This document shows, piece after piece, positions 33,204 through 41,900 of a DNA stretch of 64,000 nucleotides. The translations under genes were made by a program, and so were the position numbers. Numbering within the stretch: position 1 is the first letter of the stretch; the number at the start of each line of letters is the position of its first letter. The notes under the pieces were generated by a model. It was given only the letters and a program-made list of their open reading frames with translations, did no database searches and had not been told where the DNA came from. Where the stretch lies: positions 1-64,000 of the forward strand of contig NZ_BONQ01000047.1 of assembly GCF_016862795.1 (NCBI RefSeq), read 5' to 3'. This DNA comes from Dactylosporangium siamense. GTDB lineage: Bacteria; Actinomycetota; Actinomycetes; Mycobacteriales; Micromonosporaceae.

Positions 33204-34505
33204 TCAGGACTGCTGGAGGAACCTGTCGAGGACTCGCACGCCGAACTGTAGTCCCTCCACGGGAATGCGCTCGTCAATGCCGTGGAACAACGCGCCGAAG
33301 TTCAGGTCGGCGGGCAGGCGCACGGGCGAGAAGCCGAAGCACCGGATGCCGAGCTTGTCGAACTGCTTGGCGTCGGTGCCGCCGCTGAGCATGTAGGGCA
33401 CCGGCAGCGCACCCGGATCCTCGGCCTTGAGCGCGGCCGTCATCGCCTCGACCAGGGCGCCGTCGAAGGTGGTCTCCAGGGCGGCCTGGCGGTGGATGTA
33501 CTCCAGCTCGATGTCGGGGCCGACCAGGTCGCGCAGCTGCTGCTCGAACAGCTCCGACTGCCCCGGCAGGGTGCGGCAGTCGATGGTGGCCGACGCACGC
33601 CCCGGGATCACGTTGTCCTTGTACCCCGCGGCGAGGCGGGTCGGGTTGGCCGTGTTGCGCAGCGTCGCGCCGATGATCATCGCGATCGGGCCGATCTTCT
33701 CGACGGCCTGCTCAGGGTTGTCGAGGTCGAGCTCGATCTGGAGGATCTCCGAGACCTGCTCGAGGAACGTGCGCACGGTCGGCGTCATGATCACCGGGAA
33801 CCGGTGCCGGCCGACCCTGGCGACGGCCTCGGCGACCGCGGTCACCGCGTTGTCGTCGTTGATCATCGAGCCGTGCCCGGGCCGGCCCTTGGCGTGCAGG
33901 CGCAGCCAGTCGATGCCCTTCTGCGCGGTCTCGATGAGGTAGAGCCGCTGGTCGCCGCCGACGCTCACGGAGAAGCCGCCGACCTCGCCGATCGCCTCGG
34001 TCACCCCGTCGAAGTGGTGCGCGTGCTTCTCCACCAGATACTGCGCGCCGTAGGTGCTGCCCGCCTCCTCGTCGGCGACGAACGCGAGCACCACGTCGCG
34101 CGGCGGCTTGCGGCCCTCTCGGCGCATCTGCCGCACGAGGGCCAGGACCATCGCGTCGAAGTCCTTCATGTCGACGGCGCCGCGGCCCCACAGGTAGCCG
34201 TCCTTGATCTCGCCCCCGAACGGGTCGACGGACCACTCGGACGCGTCGGCCGGCACCACGTCGAGGTGGCCGTGGATCAGCAGCGCGTCACGGCCGGGGT
34301 CGCTGCCCTCGAACCGGGCGACGACGCTGGCCCGGCCCGGCGCGCTCTCGTGGATCTGCGGCTCCAGGCCGACCTCGGCGAGCTTCTCGGCGACGTATTC
34401 CGCGGCGAGCCGCTCCCCAGCACTGGTCTCCAGGTCGCCGGTGTTGGTGGTGTCGATGCGCAGCAGGTCGCGGCAGAGCTCGATGACCTCGTCGGTGGCG
34501 TCCAT
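33204..34505 (-). CDS. M20/M25/M40 family metallopeptidase
   Basis: A 433-residue dizinc peptidase. HGHLDVVP holds the first metal His and Asp, GRGAVDMKD the bridging Asp, FVADEEAGS the catalytic Glu pair, and GGTDAKQF a later conserved Asp. The lid domain is around 190-310. Members hydrolyse dipeptides or N-acyl amino acids; this actinobacterial subgroup is annotated only generally. TATGAC lies six bases before ATG 34505. It is cytoplasmic, with no signal peptide. Confidence 0.88.
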   Translation of the reverse strand: MDATDEVIELCRDLLRIDTTNTGDLETSAGERLAAEYVAEKLAEVGLEPQIHESAPGRASVVARFEGSDPGRDALLIHGHLDVVPADASEWSVDPFGGEIKDGYLWGRGAVDMKDFDAMVLALVRQMRREGRKPPRDVVLAFVADEEAGSTYGAQYLVEKHAHHFDGVTEAIGEVGGFSVSVGGDQRLYLIETAQKGIDWLRLHAKGRPGHGSMINDDNAVTAVAEAVARVGRHRFPVIMTPTVRTFLEQVSEILQIELDLDNPEQAVEKIGPIAMIIGATLRNTANPTRLAAGYKDNVIPGRASATIDCRTLPGQSELFEQQLRDLVGPDIELEYIHRQAALETTFDGALVEAMTAALKAEDPGALPVPYMLSGGTDAKQFDKLGIRCFGFSPVRLPADLNFGALFHGIDERIPVEGLQFGVRVLDRFLQQS

Positions 34506-34546
34506 GGAGAAGTCATACCAGGCCGCTGTGACAATTCCGGCGGGTG

Positions 34547-34578
34547 GTCCGGCGACGTACCCCGAGACGTCACCGGAC
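34547..34578 (-). terminator. Terminator after SGNH hydrolase
   Basis: A 12-bp stem (gtccggcgacgt paired with acgtcaccggac, one wobble) with an 8-nt loop, 11 bases after the stop of the SGNH hydrolase gene on the minus strand. Confidence 0.7.
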
Positions 34579-34588
34579 CGTCACACAC

Positions 34589-35413
34589 TCACCAGCCGAA
34601 GCCGGCCGCATAGGTCACCGAGGCGAGCACCGCCTGCCCCGACGCGTTGGGGTGGAAGTAGTCCCACGTCGAGATCTGGGACAGCTGGAACGCGTAGCCG
34701 AACACGGCTCCGCCGTCGTACTTGCAGTTCGCGCCGTACGCCGTGCACGCGGAGGCCAGCTGACCGTTGAAGTCGACCACCCGCTGGCGGACGCGATCAC
34801 GCCGGGCGGTGTCGGCCGCGGCGGTGGACGTCGGGTTGGCCAGCATCGACTGGCAGATGCCGAACAGCCCCCAGGCCGTCCGCGCGCCGGAGCTGTCCTT
34901 GCCCACCTGCCACAGCCGCTTCAGGTCGGGCACGCTGACGAGCAGCACCTTCGCGTCGGGCAGGCCGGCCTTGAGCGTGCCGAGCGCGCTGTCCAGCGCC
35001 GCCCGGAACGCCGCCACGCTGGTCATCGACGCCTCCGAGGAGGTGCAGGCGTCGTTCGCGCCGATGAGGATCGTGACGTACGCGACATGCTGCGAGACGG
35101 CCGTCGACGCCTGGCCGGGCATGTCGGCGACCTTCGCCCCGGATCTGGCGTCGTTGTATGCCACAACGGCCGGGTTCTGGGCCCGGATCCGCAGGTAGTG
35201 GCTGTTGACGGCGGAGTTGTTGCCCGTGCTGAACGAGCGGGTCGGGCAATCGACGAACCATCCGCACGCGTTGAACCCGCGAGTGATGGAGTCGCCCATG
35301 CTGGCGATCGAACCGGGTGGCGGCCCGGCGGCGGCGTGTGCCGGGATGGCGGTCCCGAGCAGCACGACCAGGGTGGCGGCGAGGACGGTCAGCCCCCGCC
35401 TGGTGACGGACAT
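34589..35413 (-). CDS. Secreted SGNH-hydrolase (GDSL lipase/esterase family)
   Basis: A 274-residue secreted esterase-like protein. The signal peptide (about 1-29) ends AHA-AAG. Block I is SMGDSITRGF (catalytic Ser), the Gly block is around ARSGAKVADMPG, the Asn block is LIGANDACTSS, and the catalytic Asp/His lie in STWDYFHPNASGQ. Four to six cysteines suggest disulfides. The family includes phospholipases and acyl esterases; the substrate is unknown. I chose ATG 35413, preceded by aaagggg. Confidence 0.88.
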   Translation of the reverse strand: MSVTRRGLTVLAATLVVLLGTAIPAHAAAGPPPGSIASMGDSITRGFNACGWFVDCPTRSFSTGNNSAVNSHYLRIRAQNPAVVAYNDARSGAKVADMPGQASTAVSQHVAYVTILIGANDACTSSEASMTSVAAFRAALDSALGTLKAGLPDAKVLLVSVPDLKRLWQVGKDSSGARTAWGLFGICQSMLANPTSTAAADTARRDRVRQRVVDFNGQLASACTAYGANCKYDGGAVFGYAFQLSQISTWDYFHPNASGQAVLASVTYAAGFGW

Positions 35414-35539
35414 GGCGGCCCCTTTCGGTGTCGCATTCATAGTTGTGTATGAAAGCGTACTGGCCGGTAACCGTCTGTTTCAAGAACTTGCACGTCGGGT
35501 ACCGATGCGGCACCAGCAAAACCGATCGATGGAGGTCTC

Positions 35540-36181
35540 GTGAGCGCCGCACCTTTGCCGCCGCTGCCACCGGTGCCGGGCATCGAGGACGACGACGTCG
35601 ACTTCGGCGGTGACAACATGCTCGACCTCCTCGACGAGGACCACCGCCAGCTCACGTCGCTGTGCGAGCGACTGGCCGCTCCCTCCTCGCAGGAGCGGGC
35701 GAAGTCGCAGGACATCGAGGACGTCCTCGTCGCCACGCTCGCCCGGCACCTGTCCGCGGAGGAGCAGTACCTCTATCCGACGGTCAAGGCCGTCCTGCCC
35801 GACGGCGCCCCGATCGCCGAACAGGAGATCGCGGCCGACGCGGAGCTGCTCATCGCGCTGCAGCGGCTGCACGTGACGTCGGCAGCGGACGAGGCGTACC
35901 GCAACGCCCTGGACGCGGTCGCGGCGCACGTGCGCGACCACACCCACCGCACCGGCGAGGAGGTGTTCCCCCGCCTCCGCGAACAGTGCACCGACACCGA
36001 GCTCGTCCGGCTCGGCAACCGGGTCCTGATCGCCCGCGGCGCGGCACCCACCCGCCCCCACCCGAACACCCCGTCGGCACCACCGCTCAACAAGCTCGTC
36101 GACCCGGCCGTGGCCGTCGTCGACAAGGTCCGCGACGTCCTCACCCGCCGCACCACCTGGCCGGAGGACCTCGCCAGCTGA
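35540..36181 (+). CDS. Hemerythrin-like HHE-domain protein
   Basis: A 213-residue protein with a four-helix HHE cation-binding domain. Ligand-type residues are in LDEDHRQLTSLCERL, LARHLSAEEQYLYP and VRDHTHRTGEEVFPRL. Such proteins bind a di-iron centre and sense or store oxygen or NO. The C-terminal 45 residues (from APTRPHPNTP) are a proline-rich linker and a basic helix. GTG start with a ggaggt site. A 48-residue membrane protein gene follows 39 bp later. Confidence 0.82.
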   Translation: MSAAPLPPLPPVPGIEDDDVDFGGDNMLDLLDEDHRQLTSLCERLAAPSSQERAKSQDIEDVLVATLARHLSAEEQYLYPTVKAVLPDGAPIAEQEIAADAELLIALQRLHVTSAADEAYRNALDAVAAHVRDHTHRTGEEVFPRLREQCTDTELVRLGNRVLIARGAAPTRPHPNTPSAPPLNKLVDPAVAVVDKVRDVLTRRTTWPEDLAS

Positions 36182-36220
36182 TCAGGTTTATCGATCTCAC
36201 CCCGGAGGTACTACACCATC

Positions 36221-36367
36221 ATGGCAACCGTTCTGTGGATCATCGCTGTGCTCATCGGCATCGCCGGCGTCGCCGCCCTCCTGCGCCGCCAGATCCTGTG
36301 GGGCATCATCCTCATCGTCGTCGCGCTGCTCGTCGGCCCCGGCGGCGTGAGCATCTTCAACGTATGA
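36221..36367 (+). CDS. 48-residue membrane protein with GPGGVSIF end
   Basis: A small protein with two hydrophobic helices separated by LLRRQ, ending GPGGVSIFNV. It has a strong cggagg ribosome-binding site nine bases before ATG 36221. Similar tiny GPGGxSIF-terminated proteins are conserved in actinobacteria without known function (from memory). It is probably co-transcribed with the hemerythrin-like gene and is followed by a terminator. Confidence 0.75.
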   Translation: MATVLWIIAVLIGIAGVAALLRRQILWGIILIVVALLVGPGGVSIFNV

Positions 36368-36411
36368 CCTGCACGGGTGACCGGCTCCCCCACCGGCCAC
36401 CCCAGCGAAAC

Positions 36412-36445
36412 AGGGCCCCGGCGATCCCCCCTCCGCCGGGGCCCT
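36412..36445 (+). terminator. Strong stem-loop terminator
   Basis: A 12-bp perfect stem (agggccccggcg with cgccggggccct), 10-nt loop, then tt. It lies 45 bases after the 48-residue protein gene and upstream of tRNA-Leu. Confidence 0.8.
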
Positions 36446-36550
36446 TCGCGTGTCACACCCCCCGATTCGCCAAGATCTTCCAGGACCGTGTAATGTCTCC
36501 GACGGCCATCCGGGCGGTGCGGAAGTCACCGGGTAGGATGTTCACAGCAG

Positions 36551-36633
36551 GTCGAAGTGGCGGAATGGCAGACGCGCTAGCTTGAGGTGCTAGTGCCCGC
36601 AAGGGCGTGGGGGTTCAAGTCCCCCCTTCGACA
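36551..36633 (+). tRNA. tRNA-Leu (anticodon GAG)
   Basis: Class II tRNA. The acceptor stem is gtcgaag/cttcgac, the D arm starts tggcggaatggcaga, and the anticodon stem ctagc/gctag encloses loop ttgaggt with anticodon GAG. There is a long variable arm (tgcccgcaagggcg), and the T arm ggggg-ttcaagt-ccccc is intact. The 3' CCA is not encoded. It decodes CUC/CUU leucine codons. A recombinase pair sits downstream. Confidence 0.95.
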
Positions 36634-36750
36634 CTGGTCTTGGTGAATGTTTACCAAGATCGTGGGGACCAAAGCATCCCAGCAGCTGACCCGAGCGGGT
36701 GAGCACCCGGTCGGGTTTCGGCATGTGCGGGCAACGCTCCGGCGGCGACG

Positions 36751-37224
36751 ATGAGCCGCGTGCCGAGCAACGTTCCGGCCCCGGCCGAGCAGATGATCGC
36801 GGCGCTCATCCCCGCACCACTCCCCCGCGCCAGCCCGCCACGGCCACCATTGCCCCGGCTGCCGGCACCGCGCACCGGCCCTGACCTGGCCGACGCGCAG
36901 CTCGACGTCGGTCGGCTCGACCCGTCCGGCCGGATCTCGGCCCGCCCGCTGCTGCACCGGCTCGGCTGGCCACCGGGGCACCGCATCCAGTTCGACATCG
37001 CGCACGACGCCATCACCGCGACCTCCAGCCCGACCGCACGCCACACCGTCGGCGCCACCGGTCTCCTCGCCATCCCTTCGGCCATCCGGCAGCTGTGTCA
37101 CCTCACCGCTGGCGACGTAGTCGTCCTCCTTGCCAACCCCGGTCGTGACCTGCTCCTCATCCACCCAGCCCGAACCGTCGCACAGTTCCTCGCCGAGCGC
37201 TTCGCCACGGACGATGACGCCTGA
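36751..37224 (+). CDS. AbrB/SpoVT-like domain protein next to recombinase
   Basis: A 157-residue protein. After a proline-rich N-terminus (about 40 residues), two short beta-rich modules read LDPSGRISARPLLHRLGWPP and ATGLLAIPSAIRQLCHLTAG, the swapped-hairpin pattern of AbrB/MazE/SpoVT DNA-binding domains. It overlaps the recombinase start by 11 bp, so the two are translationally coupled. It could repress or assist the recombinase. No toxin partner is visible. The start codon is uncertain, as other in-frame starts lie nearby. Confidence 0.65.
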   Translation: MSRVPSNVPAPAEQMIAALIPAPLPRASPPRPPLPRLPAPRTGPDLADAQLDVGRLDPSGRISARPLLHRLGWPPGHRIQFDIAHDAITATSSPTARHTVGATGLLAIPSAIRQLCHLTAGDVVVLLANPGRDLLLIHPARTVAQFLAERFATDDDA

Positions 37225-38242
37225 CCGCGAGCGGCTCGCCGCCGCCTGGACAGCCCTGGCCGAACTCGGCATCACCCTCGCAGACCTGCAACGCGATGCC
37301 CGACCGGCAGTGCCGACCTTCGACGAGTACCTTCCGCAGGTGCTCGCCGCGGCCGGACCCGGCGCGCTGCGCGCCTACCACAGCTACTGGCAACGCATGA
37401 CCACAGCCTGGGGCAACCTCACCATCGACGCCATCACCGCCAGCGACATCCAGGCACTCCAGCGACGCGTCGTCGCCAACGCACGGGCCCGGCGCAACAG
37501 CCGCGGCGGCCGCCACGCCGGCGAACTGCTCATCGCCGCCGCCCGCGCCTTCTACAACGTCGCCATCGCCGACGGTCTCATCGACGCCACGGACAGCCCA
37601 GCCCACCGGGTCCGCAAACCCCGGCGGCTCCCCACCACCCGACGAGCGCTCACCCCGGCCGAACTGACCGACATCAACCAGGTCGCCCGCACCACCGGCA
37701 ACGACACCATCCTCGACGCACTGCTACTGCGACTGCACACCGAGACCGCATGCCGGCGCGCCGGTGCCCTCGGGCTGCGCCTACAGGACCTGGACGCCGA
37801 GCGGGGCCTCCTACAGCTGCGTGAGAAGGGCGGCACGTTGCGCTGGCAGCCAATCAGCCTCGACCTCGCTGCCAGCCTCGCCCAGCATGCCGCCGTTCGC
37901 GGCGCAGTCCTGCCCGCAGATCCGCTGCTGCGGTACCGCAACGGTCGTGCCTTGACCGGCCGCCGCTACGACGAGCTCTGGCGCCGCGTCGGCCGGCACC
38001 TGCCGTGGGTCGCGGCTCAGGGCATCACCGCCCACTGGCTGCGCCACACCACGCTCACCTGGGTCGAGCGGCACTTCGGGTACGGCACCGCCCGCGCCTA
38101 CGCCGGGCACACCGACACCACCGGACCGGCGACCACCACCTACATCCGCGCCGACCTGCAAGCCGTCGCGACAGCCCTCGCCGCGATGACCGGGCAGCCA
38201 CACCCGCTCGCGCAACTGATCGATGACAGTCGGGTGGTCTAG
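37214..38242 (+). CDS. Tyrosine recombinase (XerC/phage-integrase family)
   Basis: A 342-residue recombinase. The N-terminal SAM-like core-binding domain covers about 30-130 (FDEYLPQVLAAAGPGALRAY). In the catalytic domain, Arg I is in HTETACRRAGALGL, the Lys is around LREKGGTLRWQP, the HxxR motif is in TAHWLRHTTLTW, the third His is in YAGHTDT, and the nucleophile Tyr is in TTTYIRADL. All catalytic residues appear intact. It is translationally coupled to the AbrB-like gene and located 580 bp after tRNA-Leu. It could be an integrase of a small or degraded element or a domesticated recombinase; no duplicated tRNA end is visible downstream. Confidence 0.85.
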   Translation: MTPDRERLAAAWTALAELGITLADLQRDARPAVPTFDEYLPQVLAAAGPGALRAYHSYWQRMTTAWGNLTIDAITASDIQALQRRVVANARARRNSRGGRHAGELLIAAARAFYNVAIADGLIDATDSPAHRVRKPRRLPTTRRALTPAELTDINQVARTTGNDTILDALLLRLHTETACRRAGALGLRLQDLDAERGLLQLREKGGTLRWQPISLDLAASLAQHAAVRGAVLPADPLLRYRNGRALTGRRYDELWRRVGRHLPWVAAQGITAHWLRHTTLTWVERHFGYGTARAYAGHTDTTGPATTTYIRADLQAVATALAAMTGQPHPLAQLIDDSRVV

Positions 38243-38410
38243 CGGACACTTCAACACGTCTGCGCTGCGCCGTTGCGGAGCTGGTGGAAGGCATTCTTGT
38301 GGGACCAGGTCCTGTCGTCGTAGCTGGTTATGAACGGTTGCGGCCTGGCGACGGCCGTTGCTCTCGAGTAGAGAGCCGGTCACGGACGTTGCCAATTGTT
38401 GGGTCAACCA

Positions 38411-39232
38411 TCACGAAGCCAGTCGATTGCCCTCCGCGCTGGTGAAGTCGGCGGCGGCGTCGAAGGCGGCTCGGCGGCTGGCGCGGCGGAGGGTGGTGAG
38501 GACGGCGGTGCCGAGGACGGCGACGGCGACGCTGTTGGTGATGGCCCGGCCGGTGTCCCAGCCGAGGGAGGACGTGGTGACGGTGAAGAGGACGAAGCGG
38601 TGGAGGTTGTCGAGCAGCGGGGCGCCGGCGAGGTAGGAGAGCTGGGTGTCGGCGGCGGGGCTGAAGGGCCAGAACCACATGTTCATGCAGAAGCCGTAGG
38701 CGTAGGCGCTGACGGCGGCGTAGGCGGCGAGCATCGCGATCTCGGCGCGGCCGGTGAGGCGGCGCGGGAGGAGGCCGGCGCCGAGCCCGACCCAGGAGGC
38801 GGCGAGCATCTGGAACGGCAGCCACGGCCCGACGCCGGCGGTGAGCAGCGCGGACGCGAACAGCGACGTGGAGCCGAGGAGGAAGCCGAACCCGGGTCCG
38901 AAGACGCGGCCGGCCAGGACAAGGAGGAAGAAGACCGTTTCGATGCCGGCGGTGCCGGCGCCGAGCGGGCGGAGGGCGGCGTTGATCGCGGACAGCACAC
39001 CGAGCATCGCGACGGCCTTGGTGTCCATGCCTCCGCTGGTGAGTTCGGCGAGCATGACGGCGACGAGGACCGGCAGCAGCACGACGAAGATCAGTGGTGC
39101 TTCAGCGGTTCGCGCGACAGCCGCTGGATCGGCGGGGACGAACAGCGGCCAGAAGAACGCCGCGAGGCCGGCGGTGGAGGCGAGGGTCAGCACGAGCGCA
39201 GCGCGGGGGCGGACGCGGACGGGGTGGGTCAT
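38411..39232 (-). CDS. ECF transporter S component (substrate-binding, probable corrinoid)
   Basis: A 273-residue integral membrane protein with about six to seven helices, the last gene of the riboswitch-headed operon. Conserved-looking stretches are GVLSAINAALRPLGAGTAG and FGPGFGFLLGSTSLFASALL, matching S components of the CbrT type seen with ATPase-EcfT modules. S components bind the vitamin within the membrane and topple it inward with the energising module. Cobalamin is inferred from the riboswitch and intrinsic-factor-like partners. ATG 39232 overlaps the ATPase stop (ATGA). The C-terminal region is basic. Confidence 0.75.
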   Translation of the reverse strand: MTHPVRVRPRAALVLTLASTAGLAAFFWPLFVPADPAAVARTAEAPLIFVVLLPVLVAVMLAELTSGGMDTKAVAMLGVLSAINAALRPLGAGTAGIETVFFLLVLAGRVFGPGFGFLLGSTSLFASALLTAGVGPWLPFQMLAASWVGLGAGLLPRRLTGRAEIAMLAAYAAVSAYAYGFCMNMWFWPFSPAADTQLSYLAGAPLLDNLHRFVLFTVTTSSLGWDTGRAITNSVAVAVLGTAVLTTLRRASRRAAFDAAADFTSAEGNRLAS

Positions 39233-40821
39233 CGCAGGGCCTCGGCGACGTCGGCGACGGTGAGCCACGGCTGCGGGTGCAGGATCTTGGCGACCTGCGG
39301 GGCGAACGCCGGTGACGCGGCGATGATGTCGGCGGTGGGGCCGTCGGCGACGATCTCGCCCTGGGCCATGACGACGACGCGGTCGGCGAGGGCGGCGACG
39401 AGTTCGACGTCGTGGGTGGCGACGACGACGGCGGTGCCGTTCCGGGCGAGGCCGCGCACGATGCGGGTGAAGTGGCGTTTGGCGGTGTAGTCGAGGCCGC
39501 GGGTGGGTTCGTCGAGCAGGACGACCGGTGGTGCGGCGGTGAGCTGGATCGCGAGGACGAGGGCGAGGCGTTGGCCTTCGGACAGGTCGCGGGGGTGCAG
39601 GTCGCCGGGGATGCCCGGGGCGAGGTCGTCGAGCAGCGCCCGGCAGGCCCCGGGAACACCGTCGGCGTCCGCGGCGGCGCATTCGGCGTCGACGGTGTCG
39701 AGGTACAGCAGGTCGGCGGGGGTCTGCGGGACGAGTCCGACGCGGCGGCGGGCGTCGGTCGGGGACAGTTTCGCCGGGTCGGTGCCGCCGGTCGTGACCG
39801 TGCCGCGCTGCCGGGGGCCCGAGCCCTGCAACGCCCAGAGCAGTGACGACTTGCCGGATCCGTTGCGGCCCATCAGGGCGACGACCTCGCCGGTGCGCAG
39901 CTGCAGGTCGACGCCCGCGACGGCGGTGTGCCGTCCGTACCGCACGACGACGTCGTGGGCCAGGAGCTCGACGGTACCGACGCCGAAGCCGCGACATGGT
40001 GGCTCGTGGTCTTCGAGGCGGGCGCGCAGCGGGGCGGCGGCGCGGCGGGCGTCGCGGACGGACAGGGGCAGTGGGTGCCAGCCGGCGAGGCGGCCGAGCT
40101 CGACGATCGGCGGGGCGACGGCGGCGGTGGCGAGGATCCGGGCAGGTGGGCCGTCGATGACGGTTCCGTCGCCGGGGAGGTGGAGGAGGCGGTCGGCGTA
40201 GTGGGCGACGCGTTCGAGGCGGTGTTCGGCGATGAGGATGGTGATGCCGAGGTCGTGGACGAGCCTGGTGACGGCGGCGAGGACGTCCTCGGCCGCGGTG
40301 GGGTCGAGGGCGGAGGTGGGCTCGTCGAGGACGACGACGCGGGGGTGGGCAGTGAGGACGGCGCCGATGGCGACGCGTTGCTGCTGCCCGCCGGACAGGG
40401 TGCGCAGCGGCCGGTGCCGCAGGTCGGCGATGCCGAGCAGGTCGAGGGTTTCCTCGACGCGTTTGCGCATGGCCGGGGCGGGCACGGCGAGCTGTTCGAG
40501 GGCGTAGGCGAGCTCCTCCTCGACGGTGTCGGTGACGAAGCCGTGCAGCGGGTCCTGGCCGACGTACCCGACGACGTCGGCGAGCTCGCGGGGTGGGTGG
40601 GTGCGGGTGTCGCGGCCGGCGACGGTGACGCGGCCGGCGAGGGTGCCACCGGTGAAGTGCGGCACGAGCCCGTTGACCGCACGCAGCAGTGTGGACTTGC
40701 CGGTGCCGGTGTGGCCGGCGACGAGGCACAGCTCGCCTTCGCCGATGCTGAGGGTGACGTCGCGGATGGTGGGTGTCGCGGCGCCGGCGTAGGTGACGGT
40801 GACCCGGTCGAACTCGATCAT
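39229..40821 (-). CDS. ECF transporter ATPase, two domains fused
   Basis: A 530-residue fused ABC ATPase. Domain 1 has GHTGTGKST (Walker A), LSGGQQQRV, VVVLDEPTSALDP and the switch His in LIAEHRL. Domain 2 has GRNGSGKSS, a degenerate signature LSEGQRLAL, VVLLDEPTRGLDY and VATHDVEL. The fusion replaces the separate EcfA/EcfA' pair of Firmicutes. It energises import by the S component with EcfT. ATGA overlaps on both sides show tight translational coupling. Confidence 0.9.
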   Translation of the reverse strand: MIEFDRVTVTYAGAATPTIRDVTLSIGEGELCLVAGHTGTGKSTLLRAVNGLVPHFTGGTLAGRVTVAGRDTRTHPPRELADVVGYVGQDPLHGFVTDTVEEELAYALEQLAVPAPAMRKRVEETLDLLGIADLRHRPLRTLSGGQQQRVAIGAVLTAHPRVVVLDEPTSALDPTAAEDVLAAVTRLVHDLGITILIAEHRLERVAHYADRLLHLPGDGTVIDGPPARILATAAVAPPIVELGRLAGWHPLPLSVRDARRAAAPLRARLEDHEPPCRGFGVGTVELLAHDVVVRYGRHTAVAGVDLQLRTGEVVALMGRNGSGKSSLLWALQGSGPRQRGTVTTGGTDPAKLSPTDARRRVGLVPQTPADLLYLDTVDAECAAADADGVPGACRALLDDLAPGIPGDLHPRDLSEGQRLALVLAIQLTAAPPVVLLDEPTRGLDYTAKRHFTRIVRGLARNGTAVVVATHDVELVAALADRVVVMAQGEIVADGPTADIIAASPAFAPQVAKILHPQPWLTVADVAEALR

Positions 40822-41900
40822 GCTGGTGCCTCGGCGGTTTCCGTGGGGACCGGTGGGGTGAGCCAGGCCGGTGCCACCGCGAGCGCGACGGCGAGGGCGG
40901 GCAGCAGCGTGAGCTGCGGCCAGGTGAGCGGGCTCAGCGACGGGTACAGATTGGCGGGGTCGACGGTGGCCGTGGCGAACAGCAGCGCGCCGGCGCCGAT
41001 GCCGGCGAGCGCGGTCAGGGTTTCGGGCAGGCGCCACGGGTCCGGCCGGTACCGGCTGCGGGTCACCCGGCGCCCGCCGAGCAGCATGCCGGCCGCGGCG
41101 ACGGCCCCGCCGGCGGCGAGCATGGGCAGGCCGAGCGCGCGGGGTGTGGTGGCGTCGAGGAGCCCGTACACGCCGGCGCAGACACCGAGGAGGCCGCCGA
41201 CGACGAGCGCCGCGGTGGCGAGGCGGACGGGTCGTGGGGTGGTGCCGGCGCGGGCGTAGCCGCGGGAGTCCATGGCGGCGGCGAGGGTGAGGGACCGGTC
41301 GAGGGCGTCGGCGAGGACGGGCAGCAGGATCGCCCGCAGCGCGTGCACGCCCTTGCCGGCGCCGCCGCGGAGCCGGCGGGCGCGGCGCACCCGCAGGACG
41401 CTCTCGGCGAGCTGCGGGGCGACGGACAGTGCGACGATCACTGCGGTGCCGGCCTCGTACAGGGCGGCGGGGACGAGTTTGAGCAGGCGTTTGGGGTTGG
41501 CGAGGGCGTTGGCGGCGCCGAGGCAGATGAGCATCGCGGCGAGCCGGAGCCCGTCGTAGAGGCCGCCGAGCAGTTCCTCGGCGGCGACCGGGCCGAACAG
41601 CCGGATGCCGGCCGCCCACGCGGGCAGCGGGACCTCGGGCAGGGTGAACAGCACGTGGGTGCCGCCTCCGCCGCCGAACAGGACCCGGAACAGCAGCCGG
41701 CTGGCGACGATCAGCGCGCCGAGGTACAGGTACAGCCGGAACGCGAGGGCCCACGGGGCGTCGGTACGGCGGCGGGCGACGACACAGCCTGCGGCGGCCA
41801 CGATGAGGGCGAGGACGATCGGGTTGGTGGTGCGGCTGGCCGCGGTCGCCAGCCCGATCGCCCACAGCCACCACGCGGCCGGGTGCAGCGGCCGGGTCAT
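40818..41900 (-). CDS. ECF transporter transmembrane protein (CbiQ/EcfT family)
   Basis: A 360-residue membrane protein. The CbiQ-type core (about 1-240) contains the coupling motifs AMDSRGYARAG and ESVLRVRRARRLRG, which contact the ATPases. An additional C-terminal region has four more hydrophobic segments, making it longer than a minimal EcfT (about 260 residues). It couples the fused ATPase to the S component. ATG 41900 overlaps the previous stop. Confidence 0.85.
   Translation of the reverse strand: MTRPLHPAAWWLWAIGLATAASRTTNPIVLALIVAAAGCVVARRRTDAPWALAFRLYLYLGALIVASRLLFRVLFGGGGGTHVLFTLPEVPLPAWAAGIRLFGPVAAEELLGGLYDGLRLAAMLICLGAANALANPKRLLKLVPAALYEAGTAVIVALSVAPQLAESVLRVRRARRLRGGAGKGVHALRAILLPVLADALDRSLTLAAAMDSRGYARAGTTPRPVRLATAALVVGGLLGVCAGVYGLLDATTPRALGLPMLAAGGAVAAAGMLLGGRRVTRSRYRPDPWRLPETLTALAGIGAGALLFATATVDPANLYPSLSPLTWPQLTLLPALAVALAVAPAWLTPPVPTETAEAPA

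Noticed and set aside
36577-37275. Minus-strand open frame overlapping tRNA-Leu and the AbrB-like gene
   Set aside because: It overlaps a tRNA and is antisense to a coupled gene pair with recognisable recombinase motifs.
38360-38376. Small hairpin gctctc/gagagc as a terminator between the recombinase and ECF operon
   Set aside because: The stem is only 6 bp with no T-run and lies 118 bases after the recombinase stop; too weak to call.
36634-38410. Attachment-site duplication of the tRNA-Leu 3' end
   Set aside because: I searched by eye for another ccccccttcgac-like copy after the recombinase and did not find one inside the window.
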